A model generated the notes under the pieces. That model saw only the letters and a list, made by a program, of their open reading frames with translations. It was not told the DNA's origin and made no database searches. A stretch of 64,000 nt of DNA from Oscillospiraceae bacterium (lineage in GTDB: Bacteria; Bacillota; Clostridia; Oscillospirales; Ruminococcaceae). The stretch's first letter is position 1. Each line of letters begins with the position of its first letter. Location: NCBI GenBank assembly GCA_016291435.1, contig JAEEXH010000003.1, positions 29,937 to 93,936 on the forward strand, given 5' to 3'. The position numbers and the translations under genes were made by a program. Below, piece by piece: positions 51,964 to 60,312 of this stretch.

Positions 51964-53283
51964 ATGGCAACGGATATTTTACAAGACGGCATCCTTTCCA
52001 CAGACAGCGTAGATTTTTTCATCAGCTATTCCAAGGGTGATCTCGACACCGTGCAGCGGATCGTCGAGGTCATGGAGAATCTGTATCACGCAAAATGCTG
52101 GTTTCAGGTCAAGGATTCCAAGGCGGAATTCGCCGATTCCATTATCGACGGCATCGAGCGCGCAAAGGTATTCCTGCTCTTTGTGAGCCCGCATTCGGCA
52201 GAGTCCTTCTTCGTGCTGAATGAGGTGCATCACGCAATGCAGTGGAGCCAGAAGCACAGCGATTATCTGGTGCTGCCGGTCGTGCTGGATCAGGTGGATC
52301 CGCAGCTGACGCAGCCGGTTTATAAAACGATGAGCTTCTATATCTCCCGCCTGAATATGCTCTATTACGAGGGCGCAGATGCAATCGACGAGCTGATCAT
52401 GCAGATCTTCAATCAGGCGGGCTTCAAGATCCTGGACGAATCCTTCCGCGCAAGCCTCTATCATTACAGCGAGAATGAGGCGGTGCGGCTCAAAGCGCAG
52501 AACGAGGTGCTGCTGGAATTCTCACGCGGGCTGATCGAACAATCCCTGAAACCGGATTCGTTCGTGCTGGATATCGGCTGCGCGGGCGGCGACTACATCT
52601 CGATGCAGCTTGCGGACCTGCCGTACCGCGGGCTGCTGGGCATTGATCTCGACCCGGCGCAGGCAGCGGCGGCGACCGGGAAATACGGCAGCGAGAAAAA
52701 CACATTCCTTGCCTGCGATGCCCTCTCACCCGAGTTCGATGAGGTGCTGATGGACTATCTTGAGGATCAGGATGCGCGTGCCTTCGATCTGATCACCATT
52801 TCGGCGGTGCTGCTGCATATCGACAATCCTGTCCGGCTGCTGAAAACGCTCCGCAGATTTCTGAGCAGAGACGGCTATCTGATCATTCAGGATGAGGATG
52901 ACGGTGCAAATGTCGTGCATCCGACATCCCGGTTCTATGACCTCGCCTTCCGCATCTGGGCGGATTCCAAGGAAAGCGGCGACCGCTTCTGCGCAAGAAA
53001 GATCCCAAGCTATCTCACAGAGGCGGGATACCGCACGGTGAAGCTGAGCAAGTGCGGCATTGCAAACGCCGGCATGAGCGATGCGCATAAATCGGCGCTC
53101 TGGGACATATACTTCAACTATCACCTCTGGCTTGCGGCAGATGAAAACATGTTCTATCACCTGACAGCAACACAGAAGCTGCTTGAGGAATACAAGGACT
53201 TGTATGAAGAATACAAGGCGCAGTATGACAGAGGAGAAGCGTTCGTGCAGCTCGGATTTTATCTGTTCACTGCACAGAAATAG
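51964..53283 (+). CDS. TIR domain fused to a SAM-dependent methyltransferase
   Basis: The 439-residue protein starts MATDILQDGIL at ATG 51964, 6 nt after a GGAGAG SD. Residues 15-150 form a TIR domain: VDFFISYSKGD (betaA), WFQVKD (BB-loop side), FLLFVSPHSAESFFVLNEVH with the candidate catalytic Glu87 at the position of the NADase glutamate, and VLPVVLD. Residues 165-435 form a class I methyltransferase: motif I FVLDIGCAGGDYIS at about 200-213, Asp228 ending strand 2 (GIDLDP), Asp252, and LLHIDNPVRLLKTLRRFL, IIQDEDDG. The C-terminal helix (410-422) is coiled. Fusion of the two is rare; NAD cleavage and the methyl acceptor are not known. Confidence 0.85.
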   Translation: MATDILQDGILSTDSVDFFISYSKGDLDTVQRIVEVMENLYHAKCWFQVKDSKAEFADSIIDGIERAKVFLLFVSPHSAESFFVLNEVHHAMQWSQKHSDYLVLPVVLDQVDPQLTQPVYKTMSFYISRLNMLYYEGADAIDELIMQIFNQAGFKILDESFRASLYHYSENEAVRLKAQNEVLLEFSRGLIEQSLKPDSFVLDIGCAGGDYISMQLADLPYRGLLGIDLDPAQAAAATGKYGSEKNTFLACDALSPEFDEVLMDYLEDQDARAFDLITISAVLLHIDNPVRLLKTLRRFLSRDGYLIIQDEDDGANVVHPTSRFYDLAFRIWADSKESGDRFCARKIPSYLTEAGYRTVKLSKCGIANAGMSDAHKSALWDIYFNYHLWLAADENMFYHLTATQKLLEEYKDLYEEYKAQYDRGEAFVQLGFYLFTAQK

Positions 53284-53298
53284 GAGTTATACACAGCT

Positions 53299-53841
53299 AT
53301 GACAATCAGCGAGAATATCCGCAGCATCACGGAAGACCTGTCGCACTGGCAGCTTTTCCGCAACCGCAGCTATACCGTGCAGATGCAGCTTGCCGATCCT
53401 TCGCAGGTTTACAATGTGCCGGGGCGCCCGGGCGTGATCTATAATTTTCTTGAGGATGCCTATGAGCCGGTGACTGCGGCGGGCTTTGTGCTCACGGGGC
53501 TGCTCGGCGAAATGTGGGTCATCCCGCCGGAAGCGCTCGCGAAATATGCGGTCGATCCTGCCGCACTGACGCACACGCCGCAGCCGGTCGAAACACGCGA
53601 AACAGATGCGCGGTATCTCGGCGTGCGCATCCCTGCGGAGACGGAATTTACGCTGGAAGCCGATTACGGCGTCAGAGTGACGCTGCGCGGCAACCGTGCA
53701 GGCATCCCGCACGGCGCCGGCGACATGATCCTGACCTTCGCAAAGCGCCAAGGCGGCATCTGTGTCCCCGACCCGGAGGATGCCGGGCGCATCGTCAACG
53801 GCAGCATCTTTGACAGGCTCTATCAGCCTGCCGTCATCTGA
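53299..53841 (+). CDS. PGDYG-like protein encoded with the TIR-methyltransferase
   Basis: The 180-residue protein contains VTAAGFVLTGLLGEMWVIPP and EALAKYAVDPAALT, similar to the PGDYG-type pattern (a Gly-Asp/Gly-Phe turn, T-G-x-x-G-E-x-W-x-I, then Y). It also has a second G-A-G-D motif (HGAGDMILTF) and ends FDRLYQPAV. An SD (TAGGAG) overlaps the stop of the TIR gene, and only 15 nt separate them, so the two form one operon. I would treat the family name as provisional; no catalytic residues can be named. Confidence 0.65.
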   Translation: MTISENIRSITEDLSHWQLFRNRSYTVQMQLADPSQVYNVPGRPGVIYNFLEDAYEPVTAAGFVLTGLLGEMWVIPPEALAKYAVDPAALTHTPQPVETRETDARYLGVRIPAETEFTLEADYGVRVTLRGNRAGIPHGAGDMILTFAKRQGGICVPDPEDAGRIVNGSIFDRLYQPAVI

Positions 53842-54200
53842 ACAGAAAAGCGCCCTCGGTACGGCTGTATCGGGGGCGCTGCCGGCCGAAAAAGGCTTGT
53901 AAAACGATTGACCCCATGATTCAAGTTTCGCTCAGGCCTTTTCAAATGTCAAACAGCCATTCAGTAACCCCAATCACAAGCAGAGCCAGATTCGATAAAA
54001 AAAGAGCATATGCAAGCGTGAAATCACCCTCGTATATGCTCTTTTTGCGATTGATGCTATGGATTTCAGGAATATGGAAGAAGCACATCACGATAAGCCA
54101 GCCGTCATTCTCATAAAAATCCGGGTACCCGTTGCTTGCAGCGAGTGTGTCTTTTTCTGTTTTGTGCAGTCAGATGTAAATACTCGGCTGCTCCCCGATG
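53842..54200. other. Convergent intergenic region with terminators
   Basis: This gap of about 360 nt holds a hairpin AGCGCCC-t-CGGTAC-ggc-TGTATCG-GGGGCGCT (53849-53880) just after the PGDYG-like gene, and AAAAAGAGCATAT...ATATGCTCTTTTT (about 53997-54046), a symmetric A/U-flanked stem that would work in both directions as a terminator for the PGDYG-like gene and the convergent ABC permease gene. No gene is visible in the remainder. Confidence 0.7.
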
Positions 54201-56936
54201 TTACTCCGCATTTTTCAGCGCAAGCACCTTCGGAATATGCTTGATACGGATGAAATCGAAAACAGTGATGACGAGATATGCGGCAGTGACAAGCACAAAT
54301 TCCCTGATAAAGCCCTCCGGCTTCATGATGAATGCGAAATATCCGCCGAGTTTCTGGAGCATGACTCCCCAAAAAATCTTCATCAGAAGATAGCCGAGCG
54401 CCATTGCTGCAAACTCTGAAATGACGACAACGACCGCTGTTGTGATAAGATACAGCCGCGAGATCTCGCCGTCTTCATAGCCGAGGATCTTGACCATTGC
54501 GATCGGACGCTCATTTTTCTCAATAATGATCTTCGTCAGCAGGTAGAGGATGATCGCGGCAACGATCATGCAGACATACTGGAAATACAGCATATAGCTG
54601 CCCATCGAGTGATCGAGCTGATTTGCGATCTTCACCATATCATCCGCGGTGATGCGCTTGACAATGCTCTTTTCATCAATATCGGTAATCGTTTCATCAG
54701 AAAGATAGCCGCTGAATGCCTCCGCATCCCGTTCAAAGATCTCGTTGAAGCGGTCGTTCGGCATGAACACCGCAAGCGCTGCATCATAGGTATAAATGCC
54801 CGCGACTTTCCATGTATACTGCTTGTTTTCGTATTTCTCGGAGAGCGTGAAGCTGTCGCCGGTATTCAGGTGATACTTGGCGGAAAACGCTGTTGAGATC
54901 CACATTTCATCGTCATGCTCCGGCACAGTCAGCGCAATGTATCTGCTGTTCTCTGCAACGCCGTAGACCGAGATCTCCTCATTGTATGCTTCGGTGCGGT
55001 ATTCGAGCGAGCTGATCGAGAACGGTTCTGCGCTGTCCGCTTTGGTCCGGATGATCCCGCCGTCCTCATCCAGATAGTCCGTCAGGATCACCTGTTCCTT
55101 GGCGAACATCATATCCGGCATCCGCTCCTGATAGTAAGAGAGCGTCGAGGGCATTCCGACCGCCATCGAAAGCAGCAGCATGACAAAGGTGATACCGATA
55201 AACAGCATCAGATAATTCGGGAGATTCTGCAAAAACACACGCAGCCGGAACCGCCGGAAGAAGCTCCAGCGCGGCAGGCGGATCGCTTTCTTGCGGTGCG
55301 TCTTTTTGAGATCATGCCGCAGGAAGCGCAGCGGGGAGAGCCGCAGCATCCGGACGATCACAATAAAATTGATCAGCAGCATCAGCACAAACGGAACGAC
55401 CGTCGTGCGGATGAATGCCTCCGGTGTCCAGAGCGTTTCGTAGGACGGCAGGCTGTAACTGTTGTAGTACATACCGACGATGACTTCCTTGAAAACGGTG
55501 TAGCCCAGCACATTGCCGACGATCGCCGCAAGGATCACGACCAGCAGCGGCGCACTCATATAATAGCGCAGCAGCTCGCCTTTTGTATAGCCGGAGGCAC
55601 GGAGCGTTCCGATGACGGAGGCTTCCTTTTCGAGCATACTGCTGATGCTGACCGCGAAGATGAACGCCAGAACCGCCGTCAGAATATAGAGCAGCACGCC
55701 GCCCATTGCCATATCCGAGCCGAGGTCATCCGCTGCGAAGTTGATCGCATTGTTTGCATACGCAGGAACATAATCCTTGATCTCCAGGGTCTTTTCGGAT
55801 ACAGCAGTCTGTGTGATGAGTGCTTTCAGGAAGTGATCGGAAAGCGTTTTTTCTGCGGATACATCTGCGGGCTTCTCCTGATATGTGAATGCGTAATTTG
55901 CGTGCAGAGAAGTGCTGATCCGTTCAAAGCCCTCGTCCGTCACCATGCCGACATCAAAGGTCAGCGCATCAAACATGGTGTCAGTATTGTTCTCATAAAG
56001 CGTGATGTAATCGGTAAAGGATGCAAGTCCGACAACCTCAAATTCCGTGCTGCCGGCCTTTACGGTATCGCCTATTCTGATGCCGGCATTGTCTGCGTGC
56101 ATCCGGTCGATGATGATCTCGCGGTCATTCTCCGGCGCCCTGCCGGAAAGCAGATCGTAGAGATCGACCTCACTGCGTGCGCCGTATACGCGGATTTTGC
56201 CTTTATACGAATCATTTCCGGGGATATGCTCGTCGGCATTTTTATAGAACAGTTCGTATACATTGACCGGCACGGGATCGAAGATCTGATTCAGCTCATA
56301 GCGATCAGCAATCTCTGTATATTCCTCGTCGATCTTTTCGTCGATCTCCTTATGCGCTTCGTCGGTCGCTTCACTGAGCGCATCCTTATATTCTTCGGAG
56401 TCCCATGCCTGCTCCAGCGCCTCCTGCACCGCGTCTTCATAGTTCTCGTCCATTGCGGTTCGCAGCGCTTCATCCAGCATCGTCTGCCGCATTTCGTCCG
56501 GCAGCTTTTCGCCGGCGGCCTTGATCTGCTGATTGACGGTCTCCGTGACCTTTTCCGTGATCCCGGCTTCAACCTGTTCACGGACCTTTTTTTCTATCGC
56601 ATCCCGCACTGCCTTTTCGATCTCGTCCTCCGCTTCGTCATAGGCACGGCTGCGGAAAATGCTGACCATATCAGCCTTCTCGCCGGATTCGATCGCCGAA
56701 ATGATCTCCGGCTCCGCAATGCGCGAAAGCTCAAAATGTCCGTCCTCGCGATGAAATTTCGTCGCATTTCCGTTCAGCGAGGTCATCATGCTGTGGTTCG
56801 CGACATACATACCCGAGACAAAACCGATCGTCACGACCAGCATCAGAAAGATCATCAGATAGCGTTTCCAGTCGCGGAGCAGATCGCGCCAGACGCGCTT
56901 GTGCAGCGGATTCTTCGGCCGTTTTCCCGTATCCAT
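54201..56936 (-). CDS. FtsX-like ABC transporter permease with helical extracellular insertion
   Basis: The 911-residue protein starts MDTGKRPKNPLHKRVWRDLL. A TM segment at about 27-47 is followed by a large extracellular domain; residues about 95-230 are strongly charged helical and Glu/Lys/Ala-rich, likely a coiled coil, then a beta-rich part (DLYDLLSGRAPENDREIIID). A block of three TMs (LLYILTAVLAFIFAVSISSM and further) lies near 450-570, another TM with LPNYLMLFIGITFVMLLLSM at about 610, then a second external domain and three C-terminal TMs. This is the two-FtsX-domain architecture of MacB-type transporters. Start ATG 56936 has a G-rich SD; substrate unknown. Confidence 0.85.
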   Translation of the reverse strand: MDTGKRPKNPLHKRVWRDLLRDWKRYLMIFLMLVVTIGFVSGMYVANHSMMTSLNGNATKFHREDGHFELSRIAEPEIISAIESGEKADMVSIFRSRAYDEAEDEIEKAVRDAIEKKVREQVEAGITEKVTETVNQQIKAAGEKLPDEMRQTMLDEALRTAMDENYEDAVQEALEQAWDSEEYKDALSEATDEAHKEIDEKIDEEYTEIADRYELNQIFDPVPVNVYELFYKNADEHIPGNDSYKGKIRVYGARSEVDLYDLLSGRAPENDREIIIDRMHADNAGIRIGDTVKAGSTEFEVVGLASFTDYITLYENNTDTMFDALTFDVGMVTDEGFERISTSLHANYAFTYQEKPADVSAEKTLSDHFLKALITQTAVSEKTLEIKDYVPAYANNAINFAADDLGSDMAMGGVLLYILTAVLAFIFAVSISSMLEKEASVIGTLRASGYTKGELLRYYMSAPLLVVILAAIVGNVLGYTVFKEVIVGMYYNSYSLPSYETLWTPEAFIRTTVVPFVLMLLINFIVIVRMLRLSPLRFLRHDLKKTHRKKAIRLPRWSFFRRFRLRVFLQNLPNYLMLFIGITFVMLLLSMAVGMPSTLSYYQERMPDMMFAKEQVILTDYLDEDGGIIRTKADSAEPFSISSLEYRTEAYNEEISVYGVAENSRYIALTVPEHDDEMWISTAFSAKYHLNTGDSFTLSEKYENKQYTWKVAGIYTYDAALAVFMPNDRFNEIFERDAEAFSGYLSDETITDIDEKSIVKRITADDMVKIANQLDHSMGSYMLYFQYVCMIVAAIILYLLTKIIIEKNERPIAMVKILGYEDGEISRLYLITTAVVVVISEFAAMALGYLLMKIFWGVMLQKLGGYFAFIMKPEGFIREFVLVTAAYLVITVFDFIRIKHIPKVLALKNAE

Positions 56937-56949
56937 AATCCGCCCCCCC

Positions 56950-57666
56950 TTACCATTCCAGTTCAGCGGCGGAGATCTTTTCAGTGATGCGGTCATCGTG
57001 GCGGATCTTTCCGTCTCGCAGCTTAATGACATGATCTGCCATGAGCCGGATCGCTTCATTATGCGTCACCATGATGATTGTATTGCTGTACTTCCGGTTG
57101 ACCTCCTCGATCAGCTGAAGGATCTCTTTGGATGTGGTGTAATCCAGTGCGCCGGTCGGCTCATCGCAAAGCAGAATATCCGGATTTTTGACGATCGCAC
57201 GGCCGATCGAGACACGCTGCTGCTGTCCGCCGGAAAGCTGATTCGGCAGCTTATAGCGATGCTCAAACAGGCCCAGCGTTTTCAGAAGCTCGTCGATATC
57301 GAGCGGCTGATCGGAAAGATACGCACCGGTCTCGATATTCTCCTTGACATTGAGATTCGGGATGAGGTTATACGACTGGAACACATAGCCGAGATGCTTG
57401 CGGCGGTAGCGGGTGAGGCTTTTCTCGTTCATATCCTCCAGCTTGTCGCCGTTGATGAGGATCTCGCCTGCATCGGCGCTGTCAATGCCGCCGAGGATAT
57501 TCAGCAGTGTGGATTTGCCGGAACCGGACGGTCCCAGAAGGACGCAGAATTCGCCCTTACTGACGGAGAAATCCAGTCCGCGCAGAACATCCTGCCGCGT
57601 ATCGCCGCTGCCGAAGCTCTTTTTGAGCCCCCGCACCTCTAAAAATAACCTTTCTGCTTCGCTCAT
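56950..57666 (-). CDS. ABC transporter ATP-binding protein, MacB/LolD type
   Basis: The 238-residue ATPase has Walker [21 protein letters not shown]-loop [18 protein letters not shown], signature [20 protein letters not shown], Walker [13 protein letters not shown] and H-loop [11 protein letters not shown] 57666 is 5 nt from AAGGAGGA; a further 7 codons are open upstream. It powers the FtsX-type permease 13 nt downstream, an arrangement used for mechanotransmission, lipoprotein or drug export. Confidence 0.93.
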   Translation of the reverse strand: MSEAERLFLEVRGLKKSFGSGDTRQDVLRGLDFSVSKGEFCVLLGPSGSGKSTLLNILGGIDSADAGEILINGDKLEDMNEKSLTRYRRKHLGYVFQSYNLIPNLNVKENIETGAYLSDQPLDIDELLKTLGLFEHRYKLPNQLSGGQQQRVSIGRAIVKNPDILLCDEPTGALDYTTSKEILQLIEEVNRKYSNTIIMVTHNEAIRLMADHVIKLRDGKIRHDDRITEKISAAELEW

Positions 57667-57681
57667 ATTGTCCTCCTTACA

Positions 57682-57707
57682 GTTCAACGGTTGAGCATAT
57701 GTTCAAC
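57682..57707 (-). promoter_or_regulatory. Palindromic operator upstream of the ABC genes
   Basis: GTTGAGCATATGTTCAAC (57690-57707) is an almost perfect 18-bp palindrome. A third half-site GTTCAAC (57682-57688) abuts it. Spacing and symmetry fit a TetR- or MarR-type regulator. It lies about 125 nt downstream of the promoter, between the leader hairpin and the start codon, so binding could block elongation. No regulator gene is adjacent. Confidence 0.6.
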
Positions 57708-57730
57708 TAATAGCCGCATTACGCCGCATC

Positions 57731-57749
57731 AAAAAGGCTTTGCCAAGCC
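57731..57749 (-). terminator. Small intrinsic-terminator-like hairpin in the ABC leader
   Basis: On the minus strand GGCTT pairs with AAGCC (extended by two G-U pairs), followed by TTTTT at 57731-57735, within the leader of about 160 nt. It could attenuate transcription. Confidence 0.4.
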
Positions 57750-57830
57750 CCTCTCCGCGGCATAGTCTGTGATGCTGACATCGGCCGGACTGCTTCCTGC
57801 TCGTGCAGTGAGCACCCGCTAACCAATGCT

Positions 57831-57859
57831 ATTGTATCACTTTCATGTGGCTTTGTCAA
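57831..57859 (-). promoter_or_regulatory. Sigma-A promoter of the ABC transporter operon
   Basis: On the minus strand TTGACA (57854-57859) and TACAAT (57831-57836) are spaced 17 nt. The leader to the ATPase gene is about 160 nt and contains the hairpin and operator listed above. Confidence 0.75.
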
Positions 57860-58135
57860 GCTGTTTCAGTGGAAATACGATAATTTTTAGCATAACAGAT
57901 ATATGAACTGCGGCGGGATATAAAAATGATTGTGCGTTATGCAGAAAGATTGCTGCGACAGCAGCGTATGCTCCTTGTCGAGAATGCCGTGAAACAGCCC
58001 GCAGTCTATTGACAAATTGATTGAATACGATACATTTGAAACAGAACCCATCATCTACAGACTTTGCCCCCGGTACGGCTGTACCGGGGGCAAAAAATTT
58101 ATTGTGGAGAAAACAATGATCAAGCGATGTGAAAC
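57860..58135. other. Intergenic region with promoter-like element and hairpin
   Basis: In this gap TTGACA (58009-58014)-16 nt-TACATT (58031-58036) on the plus strand is followed about 27 nt later by a 14-bp stem, TTTGCCCCCGGTAC-ggct-GTACCGGGGGCAAA (58064-58094). Its core is shared with the hairpin at 53849. There is no U tract. It may define a very short RNA or simply a barrier between converging transcripts. No gene is visible in the rest. Confidence 0.45.
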
Positions 58136-59593
58136 TTACTGCGGCATTGCCGGTCTCGTGATCTGAACGGTCTCGCCGCTCTCGGGGCGATAGAGGAACA
58201 CCGTGCCGGAGTCGCCGGAGCCGTTGAGGGTCTCGACCAGCACAAGCGAATCATCTGCACAGAGGATCATGCTGCCGGTGAAATCCCCCTCAGCGCTGAA
58301 AAGCTCCTGACTGCTGCCGCCGAGGTCGAGCTGCATCAGATGCAGCTCTGTTTCGCCGGATTCCTGCTGCACGAGATCTGCGCTGAACAGGCGGTATGCA
58401 CCTGCGAACAGAGCATGCGAGCTGACAGTGTGGGAGCCGGGATCTGCTCCTGCCCCTCCCAGCGGAAGAAATCCGATCATGTCAAACGCGCCGTCCTTAC
58501 GCCAGTATTCCCGAACCTCTGCTGTGCCTTCCCTTCTGCACACATAGCGGATCGTATCGGGCGTGACTGCAAACTGATTGATGATCGCGTCGTCCGGCAC
58601 AGGCACAGGCAGAGTGTAGGTGGTGCTGTCCCAGTCTGTGAGCGGGTCTGCCATCACATCGGGGTGCGGCAGCGCAACGACTGTTTTGCTGTTCGAGAGC
58701 AGTGCATAAATGCCGAACTCGTTGCCCTTGATGTTAAGCGGAGAATATTCGTCAGTGTCTTTTCCGTCAAACAGGGATTCTGCCAGGTCGAGCGTCTTGT
58801 CGGTTGCAGGCTGATAGGCGACTGCGAGCGGCGTGCCGGAGGCATCCTCATTCTGATACTTCCAGCCGCAGATCAGATACCAGCCGCCGCTGCTCTGATA
58901 ATTGGCATCCGGAGTGCTGCCGATGTCGATAATGCGCTGCACAGTGATGCGGGCGCCGTCTGCGTCCTTATAGAAGGGGGTCTCATTGCCCTTGCTGTCA
59001 ATGCGGCTCACGCTGTAATCATCATAGTGATAGAGTGCCTTTCCGTCGGTGAGCAACGCGGTGTATGCCGTCATCGGGTCGACGGTGAGCACCTCCGTTT
59101 CGCCGCCGTCGATCCGTGTGCGGTAGCCCTGCCAGTAGACATAGAGCTCATCGCGGAGAATGGGGTAGGCAACAGCGGGATGTGTTCCGCTCAGTGCTGT
59201 GATCTCTCCCTTGCCGCCGAGGAAATTCTGCTCTCCCTCGGGGACGACTGCCGCATCCGGCAGTGCGTTTGTTGTCTCTGCTGTGGTGGTTGTGACTGCA
59301 TCGCTGCCGTCAACATAATCTGTCACGATCACCTGCGAATCGCCTGTGGAGGAGCCCTCCTGACCCGGCGTGATCTGCGGCTTCTGCTTCATGCTGGAGA
59401 TCAGCGCGACGCTGCCGCCGACGATGGCAACCACGGCTGCGGTTGCTGCGATGCTTGTCACGATCTGCACGATCGAAATATCCTTTTTCATAGTGCGCTC
59501 CTTTCCGGTTGCCGCCGTTTTGCGCGGCATTGCTTCGGTGATGAACTCCGGGGACATGTGATCAAGGGCATCGCCCCAGGTTTCCTTTTTCAC
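58136..59593 (-). CDS. Membrane-anchored anti-sigma-like protein
   Basis: The 485-residue protein starts MKKETWGDALDHMSPEFITE, a cytoplasmic segment like those of ECF partners, then a TM at about 42-66 and a Thr-rich linker (about 95-110). The rest (about 120-485) is an extracytoplasmic region with beta-propeller-like repeats (PILRDELYVYWQGYRTRIDG, KALYHYDDYSVSRIDSKGNE, YICGW-type turns). It overlaps the sigma gene by 4 nt. It may sense a ligand and release the sigma factor; that role is inferred from position. Confidence 0.75.
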   Translation of the reverse strand: MKKETWGDALDHMSPEFITEAMPRKTAATGKERTMKKDISIVQIVTSIAATAAVVAIVGGSVALISSMKQKPQITPGQEGSSTGDSQVIVTDYVDGSDAVTTTTAETTNALPDAAVVPEGEQNFLGGKGEITALSGTHPAVAYPILRDELYVYWQGYRTRIDGGETEVLTVDPMTAYTALLTDGKALYHYDDYSVSRIDSKGNETPFYKDADGARITVQRIIDIGSTPDANYQSSGGWYLICGWKYQNEDASGTPLAVAYQPATDKTLDLAESLFDGKDTDEYSPLNIKGNEFGIYALLSNSKTVVALPHPDVMADPLTDWDSTTYTLPVPVPDDAIINQFAVTPDTIRYVCRREGTAEVREYWRKDGAFDMIGFLPLGGAGADPGSHTVSSHALFAGAYRLFSADLVQQESGETELHLMQLDLGGSSQELFSAEGDFTGSMILCADDSLVLVETLNGSGDSGTVFLYRPESGETVQITRPAMPQ

Positions 59594-60189
59594 ATCAATC
59601 CACCCCTTTCCAGATATGACTGCAATTTTTTCCTTGTGCGCATCAGCGACACGGTGACAGTGCCCTTCGGCATATGCTGCTCCTCCGCGATCTCCTCGAC
59701 CGCCATGCCGTACCAGTAGCGCTGCACAAAGATGACGCGCTGCTTTTTGGAAAGCGTTTCGAGGAAGGCATTGATCGCAGCACCGAGCCTGCGGCCGTCC
59801 ACGGTTTCCTCGACGGAGTCACTCGCCGCCGGCATCTGCACGAGCTCATCGAGCGCAAGATCTGCCTCAGCGCCTCTGCGCTTTGCGGCATGATCGTGCT
59901 TGTAGCGGTTGCGTGCAAGATTGCGGGTCAGTGCGGCAATGTACGCATAAAAATCGTCAGGCTCTGCGGGCGGGATCGAATCCCAGAGCCGCAGCAGCGT
60001 ATCATTGACGCACTCCTCCGCGTCCTGCCGGCTGCCGAGGATATTGTAGGCAATGGTGTAGCAGTAGCCGCCGAAGCGGTTTTCGGTCTCTTTGACCGCA
60101 TTCTGATTCCGCGCCTGATACAGCGCAAGGAGTTCTTTGTCAGTCGTATCTCTCACCTCTTTTTGTGGGTTAGCTTCATGAGCGCTCAT
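59590..60189 (-). CDS. ECF-type RNA polymerase sigma factor (start uncertain)
   Basis: The core has sigma region 2 (ENRFGGYCYTIAYNILGSRQ, DAEECVNDTLLRLWDSIPPA) and region 4 (RYWYGMAVEEIAEEQHMPKG, TVTVSLMRTRKKL). It is a paralogue of the sigma at 47011. Start: ATG 60189 (199 residues) lacks an SD and coincides with the expected transcription start. A strong SD (AGAGGTGAGA, 60151-60160) instead precedes an ACG at 60145-60147 in frame. That gives 185 residues, the same length as the paralogue, with TTDKEL aligning to MTEKEI. A GTG at 60156 overlaps the SD. Confidence 0.88.
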   Translation of the reverse strand: MSAHEANPQKEVRDTTDKELLALYQARNQNAVKETENRFGGYCYTIAYNILGSRQDAEECVNDTLLRLWDSIPPAEPDDFYAYIAALTRNLARNRYKHDHAAKRRGAEADLALDELVQMPAASDSVEETVDGRRLGAAINAFLETLSKKQRVIFVQRYWYGMAVEEIAEEQHMPKGTVTVSLMRTRKKLQSYLERGGLM

Positions 60190-60194
60190 AATGA

Positions 60195-60223
60195 CAGACA
60201 ACAATCGGCACGCTGAGATTACA
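60195..60223 (-). promoter_or_regulatory. Putative ECF-type promoter of the second sigma operon
   Basis: On the minus strand TGTAAT (60218-60223)-17 nt-TGTCTG (60195-60200), the same layout as upstream of the other ECF gene. It implies a transcript beginning near 60188. Confidence 0.55.
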
Positions 60224-60250
60224 TGTTTTTCAAAAAATTTTTCGGGAAGG

Positions 60251-60282
60251 GAAAAGCCCCCGATTTGCCGCATCGGGGGCTC
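60251..60282 (-). terminator. Intrinsic terminator of the AraC gene
   Basis: GCCCCCGAT pairs with ATCGGGGGC around gcggca; TTTTCCC follows on the minus strand. It starts about 30 nt after the AraC stop. Confidence 0.75.
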
Positions 60283-60312
60283 GGTCTGTTGATAAAGATA
60301 TGAGAATGATGC

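Noticed and set aside
54915..56987. 690-codon frame antisense to the ABC permease
   Set aside because: Shadow of the permease frame; no domain or SD.
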